A program made the position numbers and the translations under genes. This document shows positions 1 to 8,208 of a stretch of 64,000 bases of DNA, in pieces; within the stretch, counting starts at the first letter, position 1, and each line of letters begins with the position of its first letter. The notes beneath the pieces are model-generated. The model did not search any database. It was not told where the DNA came from and saw only the letters and a program-made list of their open reading frames with translations. Source of the stretch: Kineococcus terrestris (lineage in GTDB: Bacteria; Actinomycetota; Actinomycetes; Actinomycetales; Kineococcaceae); assembly GCF_041020765.1 (NCBI RefSeq), contig NZ_JBEUEJ010000004.1. One strand, written 5' to 3'.

Positions 1-1
1 C

Positions 2-379
2 GTCGTCGACGGTGACGCGCGGGGCTGGACGAGGGCGGGCAACCGCTCGCGCGCGCGGGCGGTGCACCGGCGGCAGACGGCGGCCGTGCTGGCGTGGCTG
101 CCGGGGGCGGCGGGCCTGGTGCCGGGCGACCCGACGACGACGACCGCGGCGTGCACGGTGTGGCACGACGACCTGGAGGCCGAGCTGGAGCAGTGGCCGT
201 CGTTCGCGGCGGCGCTGCTGGCCGCGGGCGGCGAGCCGCGCGGCAAGGAACCCGCCCGCTACGCCGCGGCCGCCGCGGCCGCGTCGCCGCGGGACCTGCC
301 CGCGGGCCTGCGCGCGCTGCTCGCCGCCGTCGCCGCGCCGCCCGCGGAGGCCGCGCCGCCCGCGCCCCCCGGCGGCTGA
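2..379 (+). CDS. C-terminal part of an unrecognised protein (cut by the window edge)
   Basis: The frame is open from the left edge and ends at a TGA at 377-379, so only the last 125 residues are visible. Nearly every third codon position is G or C, which separates this frame from the arginine-rich alternatives. The visible part has a short motif VWHDDLEAELEQW, then a helix-prone region, and ends in a low-complexity Ala/Pro tail. No domain is recognised and no function is proposed. The next gene begins about 47 bases downstream on the same strand, so the two may be cotranscribed. Confidence 0.5.
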   Translation, partial: VVDGDARGWTRAGNRSRARAVHRRQTAAVLAWLPGAAGLVPGDPTTTTAACTVWHDDLEAELEQWPSFAAALLAAGGEPRGKEPARYAAAAAAASPRDLPAGLRALLAAVAAPPAEAAPPAPPGG

Positions 380-425
380 GGGTGCCGGCCGCTGCAGCCG
401 CGCCCCGGCCTGCCGATGGGAGGAG

Positions 426-1241
426 GTGCTCGCACCCGACGCCGGCGAGCTGCGGCCCGGCGACTTCGTCAAGGTCCGCGGCACCGGGCACCCCGCGCAC
501 ACCGGCGGCCGGGCCGTGGTCGTCGGCGTGCACCGCGACGCCCGCCCCCCGCACCGCGTGCGCTCGGTGGACGTGCGCTACTCCGCGCGCGGGAAGCTGC
601 TGAGCCTGGACCTGGCCGGGGAGGGCGAGCTGGCCCGCTGGGAGGCGGCGTGGGCGCCGCTCGCGCCCGCGGACCCGCCCGCGCCGCCGCCCGTCCCGGC
701 CGCGGTGGCCGACGTGTCCGCCGACGTGCCGCGCGGGCGCGTGCTGCTGCTGGGGGCGGCGGCGCTGGCGGTGCTGGTGGTGCTGGTCGGCGGCCTGGTC
801 GCGCACGAGCGGCGGGCCGAGCGGGCCGCCGGCGCCGACGCGGTGGTCACCGTGGTGACGGGCTCGCGCGGCACCGAGGGGGGCACCGGCCCGATCGCCA
901 CGCGCGCGCCGGCCGTCGTCGCCCCGTCCCTGCCGCCGCTGAACGCGACGGTGACCGCGTGGTCGGCGTCGGCGGACGGGCCGGTGCCGGTGGTGCTCGT
1001 GGACGGCGGGGAGCCGGCCGCGGTGCCCGTGGCGGGCGTCGAGGTGCCGGCGGGCTGCCGCGACGGCTACGTGCGCGAGCTGCTGGACCTGCTGCCGACG
1101 GGCGGTCGGGTCGCGGCCGACGGCGCGGGCGGCCTGACGACGGCCCGCGGGGTCGACGTGGCCGACGAGCTGGTGCGCCGCGGGGTGGCGGTGCGCGCGG
1201 GCGCCGACGCGGGCGACGTCACGGCGGACGCCTGCGGCTGA
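426..1241 (+). CDS. Single-pass membrane protein of unknown function
   Basis: This is a 271-residue protein if the GTG at 426 is used. The purine-rich GGGAGGAG at 418-425 abuts that codon, so the start is uncertain. Residues 10-60 look like a small beta domain (GDFVKV, then RAVVVGV, then VDVRYSARG). A Pro/Ala-rich stretch follows, then one clear membrane helix at about 104-127 followed by HERRAER, and then an extracytoplasmic region. The C-terminal 60 residues (ELLDLLPTGGRV to ELVRRGVAVRAGA) vaguely resemble part of a staphylococcal-nuclease fold, but I see no catalytic residues. The function is unknown. Confidence 0.6.
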   Translation: MLAPDAGELRPGDFVKVRGTGHPAHTGGRAVVVGVHRDARPPHRVRSVDVRYSARGKLLSLDLAGEGELARWEAAWAPLAPADPPAPPPVPAAVADVSADVPRGRVLLLGAAALAVLVVLVGGLVAHERRAERAAGADAVVTVVTGSRGTEGGTGPIATRAPAVVAPSLPPLNATVTAWSASADGPVPVVLVDGGEPAAVPVAGVEVPAGCRDGYVRELLDLLPTGGRVAADGAGGLTTARGVDVADELVRRGVAVRAGADAGDVTADACG

Positions 1242-1251
1242 GGCCCTCGCG

Positions 1252-1818
1252 TCAGGACCCGCCGGGGCCCAGCGCCCCGAGCAGGGTGCGGGTGAACAGC
1301 TCTGCGCGGGCGCGCACCTCGTCGGCGCCGCCCAGCTCCGGGGAGGCCGCGGGCAGGTCGTGCACCCGCTCCAGCAGCGCCAGGCACACGGCCCGGCACC
1401 AGGCGCGGTCCACGGCGGTGACGGCCCCGGCCGCGCGCAGGCGGTCGAGGAGGTCGTCGAGCCGCGTCAGGACCTCCTCGCCGGGCGTGCCGGGCAGGCC
1501 GACGGCGAACCGGTGGCCGACCTTGAGCTCGAAGACGCGCTCGGCCAGGCGCTCCAGAGCGGCGCGCGGCTCGCCGGTGAGGGCCCCGGCGTCCTCGAAC
1601 GCCTGCCGGTAGCGGTCCTCGAGGCGGGCGCCGAGCGCCTCCAGGAGGGCAGCGCGGGTGGCGAAGCGGCGGTGGACGGTGGCGCGGGTCAGCCCGGCGG
1701 CGTCGGCGACGCGTTCGAGGGGGGCGCCGGGCTCGTCGGCGAGGACGGCCTCGGCGGCTTCGAGGATGCGGGCGGTGTTGCGCTCGGCGTCGGCCCGCAG
1801 CCGCTTGGTCACCGTCAC
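1252..1818 (-). CDS. TetR/AcrR family transcriptional regulator
   Basis: The 188-residue protein has a TetR-type helix-turn-helix at about residues 35-61 (ERVADAAGLTRATVHRRF) after a leading helix (ERNTARILEAAEAVL). A divergent all-helical ligand-binding half follows, as is usual for the family. It is transcribed away from the SDR oxidoreductase at 1921, with about 100 bases between the start codons. That gap contains two inverted repeats of the form ACA-N4-TGT, so it probably represses itself and the SDR gene and is released by a substrate of the SDR. The ligand cannot be told from the sequence. Confidence 0.88.
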   Translation of the reverse strand: MTVTKRLRADAERNTARILEAAEAVLADEPGAPLERVADAAGLTRATVHRRFATRAALLEALGARLEDRYRQAFEDAGALTGEPRAALERLAERVFELKVGHRFAVGLPGTPGEEVLTRLDDLLDRLRAAGAVTAVDRAWCRAVCLALLERVHDLPAASPELGGADEVRARAELFTRTLLGALGPGGS

Positions 1819-1841
1819 GGGGCCAGCCTAGCGCGACAAAT

Positions 1842-1888
1842 GAGACACCGCTGTATCGGTTGACAGAACTGCGACAGGCGTGTTGCAG
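1842..1888. promoter_or_regulatory. Putative TetR operator region between the TetR and SDR genes
   Basis: Two ACA-N4-TGT dyads lie 29 bp apart, centre to centre: one around 1842-1857 and a longer one at 1869-1888 (CTGCGACA, GGCG, TGTTGCAG; 8-bp arms with one mismatch). A TTGACA hexamer at 1860-1865 lies between them and is a good -35 candidate for the SDR gene; no strong -10 was found. The placement fits binding by the divergent TetR protein. This is inferred from symmetry only. Confidence 0.45.
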
Positions 1889-1920
1889 TTGTTGCTCCAC
1901 CACTCACGAAGGAGCAAGAC

Positions 1921-2709
1921 ATGGACCTGCAGCTCACCGGCCGCCGCGTGCTCGTCACCGGCGCCAGCCGCGGCATCGGCCTCGCGGTCGTCCGGGCCTT
2001 CCTCGCGGAGGGCGCGCACGTCGTCGCCACCGCGCGGCGCCCCACCCCCGAGCTCGAGGCCACCGGGGCCGCCTTCGTCGCCGCCGACCTCGCCACCGGC
2101 GACGGCCCGCGGCGGCTCCTGGACACCGTGCTCGGGCAGGACCCGCGCCTGGACGTCCTGGTCAACAACGCCGGCGGCGGGGGCGCGACCCCGGAGTCCT
2201 TCGCCGACCCCGTCGACGGCGACGACGCGACCTGGGCGGACGCCCTGGCCCTCAACCTCCTCGCGGCCGTGCGCACGACCCGCGCCGCCCTGCCCGCGCT
2301 GCTGGCCGCCCGCGGCGCGGTCGTCAGCGTCAGCTCCGACACGGCGCGCCGCTCGATGGCCGCCCCGCTGCCCTACACCGCCGCGAAGGCCGCGCTCAAC
2401 GCGTTCTCCCGCGGGCTGGCCGAGAAGGTCGGCCCCGAGGGCGTGCGCGTCAACGTCGTCAGCCCGGGCGGCACCCGCACCCCGCTGCTGGTGGGCCCCG
2501 ACGGGTTCGGCGCGCAGGTGGCGGGCGCGCTCGGCGTGGCGCAGGACGACTTCCTGACGGACCTGCCGCGGCGCAGCGGGATGCTCACCGGCGAGCTGGC
2601 CGACCCCGCCGAGATCGCGCGGGCGGTGCTGCTGCTCGCCTCACCGCTCATGCCCAGCGCGCTCGGGCAGAACTGGGGCGTGGACGCCGGGTCGGTCAAG
2701 GTGGCCTGA
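1921..2709 (+). CDS. SDR family NAD(P)-dependent oxidoreductase
   Basis: This is a classical short-chain dehydrogenase of 262 residues. The Rossmann motif TGASRGIG is at 13-20 and the NNAG motif at 82-85. The catalytic set is N112, S138 or S139, Y152 and K156 (YTAAK). The ATG has GAAGGAGC six bases upstream. It probably oxidises or reduces a small alcohol or ketone with NAD(P); the substrate is unknown. It is divergent from a TetR regulator and probably controlled by it. Its last 69 bases overlap the convergent ctaG gene on the other strand. Confidence 0.9.
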   Translation: MDLQLTGRRVLVTGASRGIGLAVVRAFLAEGAHVVATARRPTPELEATGAAFVAADLATGDGPRRLLDTVLGQDPRLDVLVNNAGGGGATPESFADPVDGDDATWADALALNLLAAVRTTRAALPALLAARGAVVSVSSDTARRSMAAPLPYTAAKAALNAFSRGLAEKVGPEGVRVNVVSPGGTRTPLLVGPDGFGAQVAGALGVAQDDFLTDLPRRSGMLTGELADPAEIARAVLLLASPLMPSALGQNWGVDAGSVKVA

Positions 2710-3567
2710 GACCGCGGCGGCCGCCCGGCGGCGCTCGCGCTCCAGGCCGCGGCCGGCGGCCCGGTACCAGCCGGCGAACAGCAGGACGGCCAGCGCCAGC
2801 TCGACGACGTCCCCGCCGTACCGCAGCAGCTGCCCGCCCGCGCGCACGTCGGCGGTGGCGCCGCCCGCCCCGGGCAGGCCGTGGGCGTGCACGAGGGTGG
2901 CGACGACGGCGTGCCCGGCGGCCACCGCCACCAGCAGGACGGCCCGGCCGGTGACGCCGGGCCGGCCGGGCACGGGGTCGGGGCCGACGAGCACGGCGGC
3001 CAGCAGGTACCCGGCCGCGGCCATGTGGACGTGGACGGCGACGTCCAGCACGGGGTGCTGGTGGGCGGCGGTGTGCAGGGGGGTCAGGTAGTAGGCGGCC
3101 AGCCCGCCGACCTCCAGGACGGCGACGACGGGGGCGCGGGTCACCAGCCGCGCCCACCGGCCGTGCAGCAGCCGCACGAGCGCGGCGCGCGGCGCTCCGG
3201 AACCGGTGCGCAGCAGGAGGGTCACGGGCGCGGCGAGCGCCAGGAGCAGCGGAGCGGCCATCACGAGCAGCAGGTGGCCGGCGACGTGGGTGGTGAACGG
3301 CCGCGGCGCCTGCGCGGCCGAGGCGGACACGGCGACCCCGACGGCGGCCAGGGCGCAGCCGGTGGTCCAGGCGGCGGTGCGGGCGGCGGGCCACTCGTCG
3401 CCGCGCCGGTGCAGCTGCGCGAGCGCCAGGCCGTACCCGGCGAGCAGGACCGCCGCGCCCAGCGCCGCGGTCACGACGGTGACGGTGACGGGGTCCAGCG
3501 CGGCGCCGCCGGTCCCGACGAGCGTGGTCCCCGGGCCGCCGCCGGACGCGTGCCCGTGCCCGCTCAC
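2641..3567 (-). CDS. ctaG: CtaG-family cytochrome c oxidase assembly membrane protein
   Basis: The 308-residue polytopic protein has about seven membrane helices and histidine-containing segments typical of the caa3-type CtaG family (FTTHVAGHLLLVMAAPLLL; HVHMAAAGYLL). Members are thought to help deliver copper to cytochrome oxidase at the membrane. The GTG start at 3567 overlaps the stop of the upstream DUF2243 gene by 4 bp (GTGA), so the two are translationally coupled. The last 23 codons overlap the convergent SDR gene, so transcripts from the two promoters would be antisense to each other there. Confidence 0.82.
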   Translation of the reverse strand: MSGHGHASGGGPGTTLVGTGGAALDPVTVTVVTAALGAAVLLAGYGLALAQLHRRGDEWPAARTAAWTTGCALAAVGVAVSASAAQAPRPFTTHVAGHLLLVMAAPLLLALAAPVTLLLRTGSGAPRAALVRLLHGRWARLVTRAPVVAVLEVGGLAAYYLTPLHTAAHQHPVLDVAVHVHMAAAGYLLAAVLVGPDPVPGRPGVTGRAVLLVAVAAGHAVVATLVHAHGLPGAGGATADVRAGGQLLRYGGDVVELALAVLLFAGWYRAAGRGLERERRRAAAAVSGHLDRPGVHAPVLPERAGHER

Positions 3568-4055
3568 CGGTCGGCGCGCCGGGCCCGCAGCAGCAGCACC
3601 GCCCCGACGGCGATCCCGGCGACGGCCGCGCCGTTCCAGGCCAGGTCGTAGGGCAGCAGGTCGACGTCGTAGCGGACCTGGTGCAAGCGCAGGAGCTTGT
3701 GCTGCACGAGCCCGTCGTACAGCTGGAAGCCGCCCCAGCCGAGCAGGCCGCCACCGGTGACGCGGCGCACCGAGGCGGTGCCCAGGCGGCGCAGGTGCGC
3801 GAAGAGGAACAGGCCGGCGACCACGGCGGTCCAGCCGACGGCGTGGAACAGCCCGTCGGAGAAGATGCCGGCCTCGCGCGTGGAGCGGTCGTAGAAGTGG
3901 TGCCACTGCAGGAGCTGGTGGAACACGACCTCGTCGACGAACGCGGCCACGCCGATCCCGACGAGGACGCCGGCGAGGACGGAGCGGCGGGTGTCGGGGC
4001 GCTGCACGGCGAGCCGGTCGCCGGCGGCGGTGCGGGGTGGTCCGGGGTCGGTCAC
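3564..4055 (-). CDS. DUF2243 domain membrane protein
   Basis: This 163-residue protein has four predicted membrane helices. It shows the family's features: VDEVVFHQLLQWHHFYD in the first helix-loop region, HAVGW in the second and FQLYDGLVQHKLL in the third, with conserved histidines that could bind metal. The GTG start has AGGAG eight bases upstream. It is the first gene of a two-gene operon with ctaG. The DUF2243-CtaG pairing is common in actinobacteria and links this protein to copper or oxidase biogenesis, but its biochemical role is unknown. Confidence 0.85.
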   Translation of the reverse strand: MTDPGPPRTAAGDRLAVQRPDTRRSVLAGVLVGIGVAAFVDEVVFHQLLQWHHFYDRSTREAGIFSDGLFHAVGWTAVVAGLFLFAHLRRLGTASVRRVTGGGLLGWGGFQLYDGLVQHKLLRLHQVRYDVDLLPYDLAWNGAAVAGIAVGAVLLLRARRADR

Positions 4056-4223
4056 GGCGTCTCCTGAGGTCGGGCCGGCGGTCGCGGCCCGCTGCTGGAG
4101 CCCGCAGGTGCACCCCCAGCGGACCGCTCCGCCCGCCGTCCCGCAACCCCGGGACGGCGGTCCCGCTCGCCCGGCGCCGGGCGGGGCGGCACGCTGGCCG
4201 TCGCCGAACCCCCGGGAGGAACC

Positions 4224-4910
4224 GTGCCCCAGCCCGCCGTCGTGGTCCTCGACGTCAACGAGACGCTGTCGGACCTGTCCCCGCTGGCGGACGCCTTCAC
4301 CGGGGTGGGGCTGACGGCCGCCGACGTGCCGCGGTGGTTCACCGCGGTGCTGCGCGACGGGTTCGCGCTGTCGGCGGCGGGGGCCGCGCCGCGCTTCGGC
4401 GCGATCGCCGAGGGGGTGCTGCGGACGCTGCTGCCCGCCCCGGAGGGGCCCGGTCGCGAGGAGGCGGTGCGCCACGTGCTGGACGCGGTCGCCGCGCTGC
4501 CGCCGCACCCGGACGTGGCGGAGGGGGTGCGGGCGCTGCACGGGGCCGGGCACCGGCTGCTGACGCTGTCGAACGGGCCGGCCTCGACGGCGGACCGGCT
4601 CCTGGCGCAGGCGGGGGTGCGCGAGCTGGTCGAGGCGACGCTGAGCGTGGAGGACGTCGGTCCGTGGAAGCCGGCGCCGGCGACGTACCGGTACGCCGCG
4701 CGGCGGGCCGGGGTGCCGGTCGCGGAGCTGGTGCTGGCGGCGGTGCACCCGTGGGACACCGACGGCGCGCAGCGGGCGGGCGCGGCGGGCGCGTGGGTGG
4801 ACCGCACCGGGCAGCGCTGGCCGTCGCACCTGCGCGCGCCCGACGCCCGGGTGGCGCGGTTGCCGGAGCTGCCGGCGGCGCTGGCGGACCTGCGCGGGCG
4901 TCGGGGCTGA
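4224..4910 (+). CDS. HAD-superfamily hydrolase, haloacid dehalogenase type II-like
   Basis: The 228-residue protein carries the HAD signatures: nucleophile D10 in LDVNETLSD, motif II S116 in LTLSNG, K149 in GPWKPAP, and acidic motif D178/D180 in HPWDTDGA. The pattern NETLSD after the nucleophile and the overall length match (S)-2-haloacid dehalogenases, which release halide from 2-haloacids through an aspartyl ester. A phosphatase role cannot be excluded. The GTG start at 4224 has GGGAGGA just upstream. It is convergent with the ATP-binding protein gene, 6 bp away. Confidence 0.85.
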   Translation: MPQPAVVVLDVNETLSDLSPLADAFTGVGLTAADVPRWFTAVLRDGFALSAAGAAPRFGAIAEGVLRTLLPAPEGPGREEAVRHVLDAVAALPPHPDVAEGVRALHGAGHRLLTLSNGPASTADRLLAQAGVRELVEATLSVEDVGPWKPAPATYRYAARRAGVPVAELVLAAVHPWDTDGAQRAGAAGAWVDRTGQRWPSHLRAPDARVARLPELPAALADLRGRRG

Positions 4911-4922
4911 GGGCGCTCAGCC
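4905..4922. terminator. Small hairpin spanning both stop codons of convergent genes
   Basis: GGCTGAG and CTCAGCC form a 7-bp perfect stem with a GGCG loop. The stem includes the stop codons of the HAD gene and of the convergent ATP-binding protein gene. It may act as a weak bidirectional terminator; there is no U-tract. Confidence 0.4.
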
Positions 4923-5378
4923 GCCCGCGGCGTCCACGGTGAACCAGGCGGTCTTGCCGCCGGTGGCGCCCTCCAGGCCCGCGGCGGTCAGCGGCGGCGG
5001 CGGGTGGCACGTGCCGGGGGCGGCGTGCGGGGTGACGCCCCAGGCGCGGGCGAGGGCGTCGACGAGGTGCAGGCCGCGGCCGCCGGTGGCGTCGGCGGGC
5101 GCGGGCCGGGTGCGGGGGCGGCCGGCGCCGCTGTCGGCGACGGTGACGAGCACCTGGTGCGGGGCGGGCGGGGCGAGGACCGCCGGGGCGCCGTCGGTGA
5201 TGGACACGACGATCCGCCCGCTGCCGTGGCGCAGGGCGTTGCCGACGAGCTCGCTGGTGAGCAGCTCGGTGGTGTCGGTGACGTCGGCGCGCAGGCCGTG
5301 GGCGGTGCACCAGGCGGTGACGAAGTGCCGGGCGGCCGCGGCGACGGACGGGTGGGCGTGCAGGAGCAGGTGGTCCAC
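4917..5378 (-). CDS. Anti-sigma-type ATP-binding protein (RsbW-like HATPase)
   Basis: The 153-residue protein is a GHKL ATPase of the HATPase_c_2/RsbW type. It has the N-box ELLTSELVGNALRHG, the G1 box VTVADSGAG and the G2 box GGRGLHLVDALARAWG. Relatives bind or phosphorylate anti-anti-sigma factors, or act as orphan switch kinases, in many actinobacteria. The GTG at 5378 is chosen because GAGGAA precedes it; longer forms start inside what looks like promoter DNA. No partner sigma or STAS gene is visible nearby, so its target is unknown. It is divergent from the gene at 5539. Confidence 0.85.
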   Translation of the reverse strand: MDHLLLHAHPSVAAAARHFVTAWCTAHGLRADVTDTTELLTSELVGNALRHGSGRIVVSITDGAPAVLAPPAPHQVLVTVADSGAGRPRTRPAPADATGGRGLHLVDALARAWGVTPHAAPGTCHPPPPLTAAGLEGATGGKTAWFTVDAAGG

Positions 5379-5538
5379 GGTTCCTCGAGGTGCGGCGCGG
5401 TCTCGACCGGCGTCGGGGATGGTCGGTGCCCTCGTACAACACCATGAGTCATCACATCTCACAACCAGTGACGAGGACTGTGATCAGACGGAGACCTCCG
5501 CCTCGCGCACCCGCCACCGCGCCCGCAGGATGGCGCCC

Positions 5539-6759
5539 GTGACCCGTGACCTGGACGTCGTCGTCTTCGGGGCGTCCGGCTTCGTCGGCCGGCTGGTCGC
5601 CGCCCACCTGGCCCGGCACGCCCCGCCCGGCACCCGCGTCGGGCTGGCCGGGCGCTCGCCCGAGCGCGTGCGCCGCGTCCACGGCGACCTCGGCCCCGCC
5701 GCCGCCGGCTGGCCGGTGCTGACCGCCGACGCCGACGACGAGGCGTCCCTGGCCGCGCTCGCGCGGCGCGCGCGCGTGGTCGTCACCACCGTCGGCCCCT
5801 ACCTGCGCCACGGGCTGCCGCTGGTGCGCGCGTGCGCGCGCGCCGGCACCCACTACGCCGACCTGACCGGCGAGGTGCTCTTCGCCCACCGCAGCGCCGA
5901 GGTCGCCCACGCCGACGCGGTCGCCTCCGGCGCGCGGATCGTCCACTCGTGCGGGTTCGACTCCGTGCCCAGCGACCTGGCGGTGCTGCTGGCCGCGCGG
6001 CGCGCCCGCGAGGACGGCGCCGGCCCGCTGCGCGAGGCGGTGCTGCACCTGGTCTCCGCGCGCGGCGGCGTCAGCGGCGGCACGGTCGACTCGCTGCGCC
6101 TGCAGCTGGACACCGCCCGCCGCGACCCGGCCGCGCGCCGGTTGCTGGCCGACCCGTACGCGCTCAGCCCCGACCGCGCGGCCGAACCCGACCTGGGACC
6201 GCAGCCGGACGTGTTCCGCCCGCGGCCCGGCCCGGAGCGCGGCGAGTGGAGCGCCCCGTTCGTCATGGCCCCGTACAACACCCGCGTCGTGCGGCGCAGC
6301 AACGCGCTGCTCGGCCACGGCCCGCGGCTGCGCTACGCCGAGGACGCCGTCTTCCGCGGCCCGGCGGCACCCGCGGCCGCGTGGGCGCTGACGGGCGCGC
6401 TGGGGGCGCTGACGGGTCTGCTGCGGGTGCGGCCGCTGCGCCCCGCGCTGGACCGGCTGCTGCCCGCACCGGGTTCCGGCCCGGACGAGCGCACCCGCGA
6501 GGGCGGCCGGTTCCGGGTGCGGCTGGACGCGGTGGCGGAGTCCGGGCGCCGCTACCGGGTCGTGGTGGCCGCGCAGGGCGACCCCGGGTACGCGGCGACG
6601 TCGGTGATGCTCGGCCAGAGCGCGCTGGCCCTGGCGCTGGACGGCGAGGCGCTGCCGTCGGCGGCGGGCGTGCTGACGCCCGCGTCCGGGATCGGTGAGC
6701 GCCTCGTGGAGCGGTTGCGGGACAACGGGTTCACCCTCGACGTCGAACCCGTCGGCTGA
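5539..6759 (+). CDS. Saccharopine dehydrogenase-like / trans-acting enoyl reductase family protein
   Basis: The protein is about 406 residues long. It begins with an NAD(P)-binding fold (VVVFGASGFVGRLVAAHLA) and continues with VVTTVGPYLRHGLPLVRAC, HYADLTGE and CGFDSVPSDL, all hallmarks of the family that includes the mycobacterial trans-acting enoyl reductases of phthiocerol lipid synthesis. It is probably an NADPH-dependent reductase acting on a lipid-like substrate; the substrate is not inferable here. The GTG at 5539 is preferred over the ATG at 5530 because GCAGGA lies at the right distance upstream. The P450 gene follows 79 bases downstream and may be functionally linked. Confidence 0.82.
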   Translation: MTRDLDVVVFGASGFVGRLVAAHLARHAPPGTRVGLAGRSPERVRRVHGDLGPAAAGWPVLTADADDEASLAALARRARVVVTTVGPYLRHGLPLVRACARAGTHYADLTGEVLFAHRSAEVAHADAVASGARIVHSCGFDSVPSDLAVLLAARRAREDGAGPLREAVLHLVSARGGVSGGTVDSLRLQLDTARRDPAARRLLADPYALSPDRAAEPDLGPQPDVFRPRPGPERGEWSAPFVMAPYNTRVVRRSNALLGHGPRLRYAEDAVFRGPAAPAAAWALTGALGALTGLLRVRPLRPALDRLLPAPGSGPDERTREGGRFRVRLDAVAESGRRYRVVVAAQGDPGYAATSVMLGQSALALALDGEALPSAAGVLTPASGIGERLVERLRDNGFTLDVEPVG

Positions 6760-6838
6760 ACCCGGCGGGCGTCCTCGACCTGCGGGCGGCACCGTCCCGG
6801 GCGAGGATGGGACCTCGACGACCCCCGAGGAGGACCCC

Positions 6839-8161
6839 GTGGTGGCCCGAGCGAGCCTCGCCGAGACCGTCGGAGTCGTGGCCGGGATCGTCGTCCCGCT
6901 GGTGGCGCGGGGCCTGATCGTCCGGCGTCCCCGGATGACGGCCCTGCAGCAGCGCCTGGACGTCGACGCCCGCGCCGTCAGGCGCCTGCAGCGGCTGCGC
7001 CGCCGGTACGGTCCGGGCCCGCTGCGCCTGCGGATCCCCGGCCGCTCGATGGCCGTGGTGCTCGACGCCGGGGACGCGCGCCGCGTGCTGGAGGAGAGCC
7101 CGGTGCCCTTCTCCCCCGCCACGCGGGAGAAGACCGCTGCGCTGCGGCACTTCCAGCCGCACGCCGTCCTCATCACCGACCCGCCGCAGCGCCCCGAGCG
7201 GCGCGCGCTGAACGAGCGGGTGCTCGAACCCGGCCGCTGCCACCACCTCGGGGAGCACTTCGCGCGGGTGGCCGGGGAGGAGGTCGACGCGCTGCTCGCC
7301 GACGTCGGCGAGGGCGCGGTCGTCGGACACTCCGAGCTCGTCCCCGCCTACTGGCGCACGGTGCGCCGGGTCGTCCTGGGCGACGGCGCGCGCGACGACA
7401 CGCTGGTCACGGACCTGCTCACGTCGCTGCGCCAGGACGCGAACTGGGCGTACTTCAAGCCGCGCCGCGACCGGGTGCGCGCCCGGTTCGACGCCGAGCT
7501 GGCCCGGCACCTGGCGCGGGCCGAACCGCGCAGCCTGGCGACGCTGCTGCCCTCGGACGAGGTCGCCCGCGGGCAGGTGCCGCACTGGTTGTTCGCCTTC
7601 GACGCCGCCGCGATCGCGCTCGTGCGGGCCACCGCGCTGCTGGCCGCCCACCCCGCGGAACTGGCTGCGGTGCAGCGGGAAGCGGACGGCGGCGAGCGCG
7701 AGGACGGGGTTCCGCAGCACGCCCGCGCGGCCGTGCTGGAGGCGCTGCGGCTGTGGCCGACGACCCCCGCGGTGCTGCGCGAGGCGAGCGAGGCGACCCG
7801 CTGGTCCACCGGGACGCTGCCGGCCGGGACGAGCTTCTTCACCTACGCGCCGTTCCTGCACCGCGACGACGAGCGCCTGGCCTCGGCGAACTCCTACGAC
7901 CCCTCGCTGTGGTTCGGCAGGCCCGCGGTGGGCAACTGGCCGTTCGTGCCGTTCAGCGCCGGGCCCGCAGGGTGCCCCGGCCGCGAACTGGTGCTGCTGG
8001 TGACGGGGGAGTTCCTGTCCCGCCTCGTGGCCGCCCGCGGCCTGGAACCCGTCGCCGTGGCGGGGGTGCGCGAGGGCGCGGTCCTGCCCGGCACGCTGGA
8101 CCCGTTCCGGTTGCGGGTGCGGCTGACCGCCCCGCGCACCGCGCCGCTCGCCGCAGTCTGA
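6839..8161 (+). CDS. Cytochrome P450 with an atypical I helix
   Basis: The 440-residue protein has the K-helix ExxR (E301-R304 in EALRLWP) and a heme-binding loop FSAGPAGCPGRE with C379 as the likely axial thiolate. It begins with a hydrophobic segment (VGVVAGIVVPLVARGLIV) that may tether it to the membrane, which is uncommon in bacterial P450s. The I helix (about 250-268) reads AFDAAAIAL where the family usually has A-G-x-D-T-T, so the conserved glycine and threonines are missing. AGGAGG at 6828-6833 serves either GTG 6839 or GTG 6842. The substrate is unknown, and no ferredoxin or reductase is adjacent. Confidence 0.85.
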   Translation: MVARASLAETVGVVAGIVVPLVARGLIVRRPRMTALQQRLDVDARAVRRLQRLRRRYGPGPLRLRIPGRSMAVVLDAGDARRVLEESPVPFSPATREKTAALRHFQPHAVLITDPPQRPERRALNERVLEPGRCHHLGEHFARVAGEEVDALLADVGEGAVVGHSELVPAYWRTVRRVVLGDGARDDTLVTDLLTSLRQDANWAYFKPRRDRVRARFDAELARHLARAEPRSLATLLPSDEVARGQVPHWLFAFDAAAIALVRATALLAAHPAELAAVQREADGGEREDGVPQHARAAVLEALRLWPTTPAVLREASEATRWSTGTLPAGTSFFTYAPFLHRDDERLASANSYDPSLWFGRPAVGNWPFVPFSAGPAGCPGRELVLLVTGEFLSRLVAARGLEPVAVAGVREGAVLPGTLDPFRLRVRLTAPRTAPLAAV

Positions 8162-8196
8162 CCGCGGACCGGGTCGTGATCAGGGCCGGGCTCGCC

Positions 8197-8208
8197 TAAC
8201 GTCCGCCC
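8197..8208 (+). promoter_or_regulatory. Candidate -10 element for a leaderless transcript
   Basis: TAACGT at 8197-8202 lies six bases before the GTG at 8209. A weak -35-like TCGTGA sits at 8174-8179 with a 17-bp spacer. No ribosome binding site is present, so transcription probably begins at or next to the start codon. Confidence 0.45.

Noticed and set aside
12..425. A plus-strand frame extending the membrane protein at 426 upstream to 12
   Set aside because: The added part is an arginine-rich shadow of the partial gene at 2-379.
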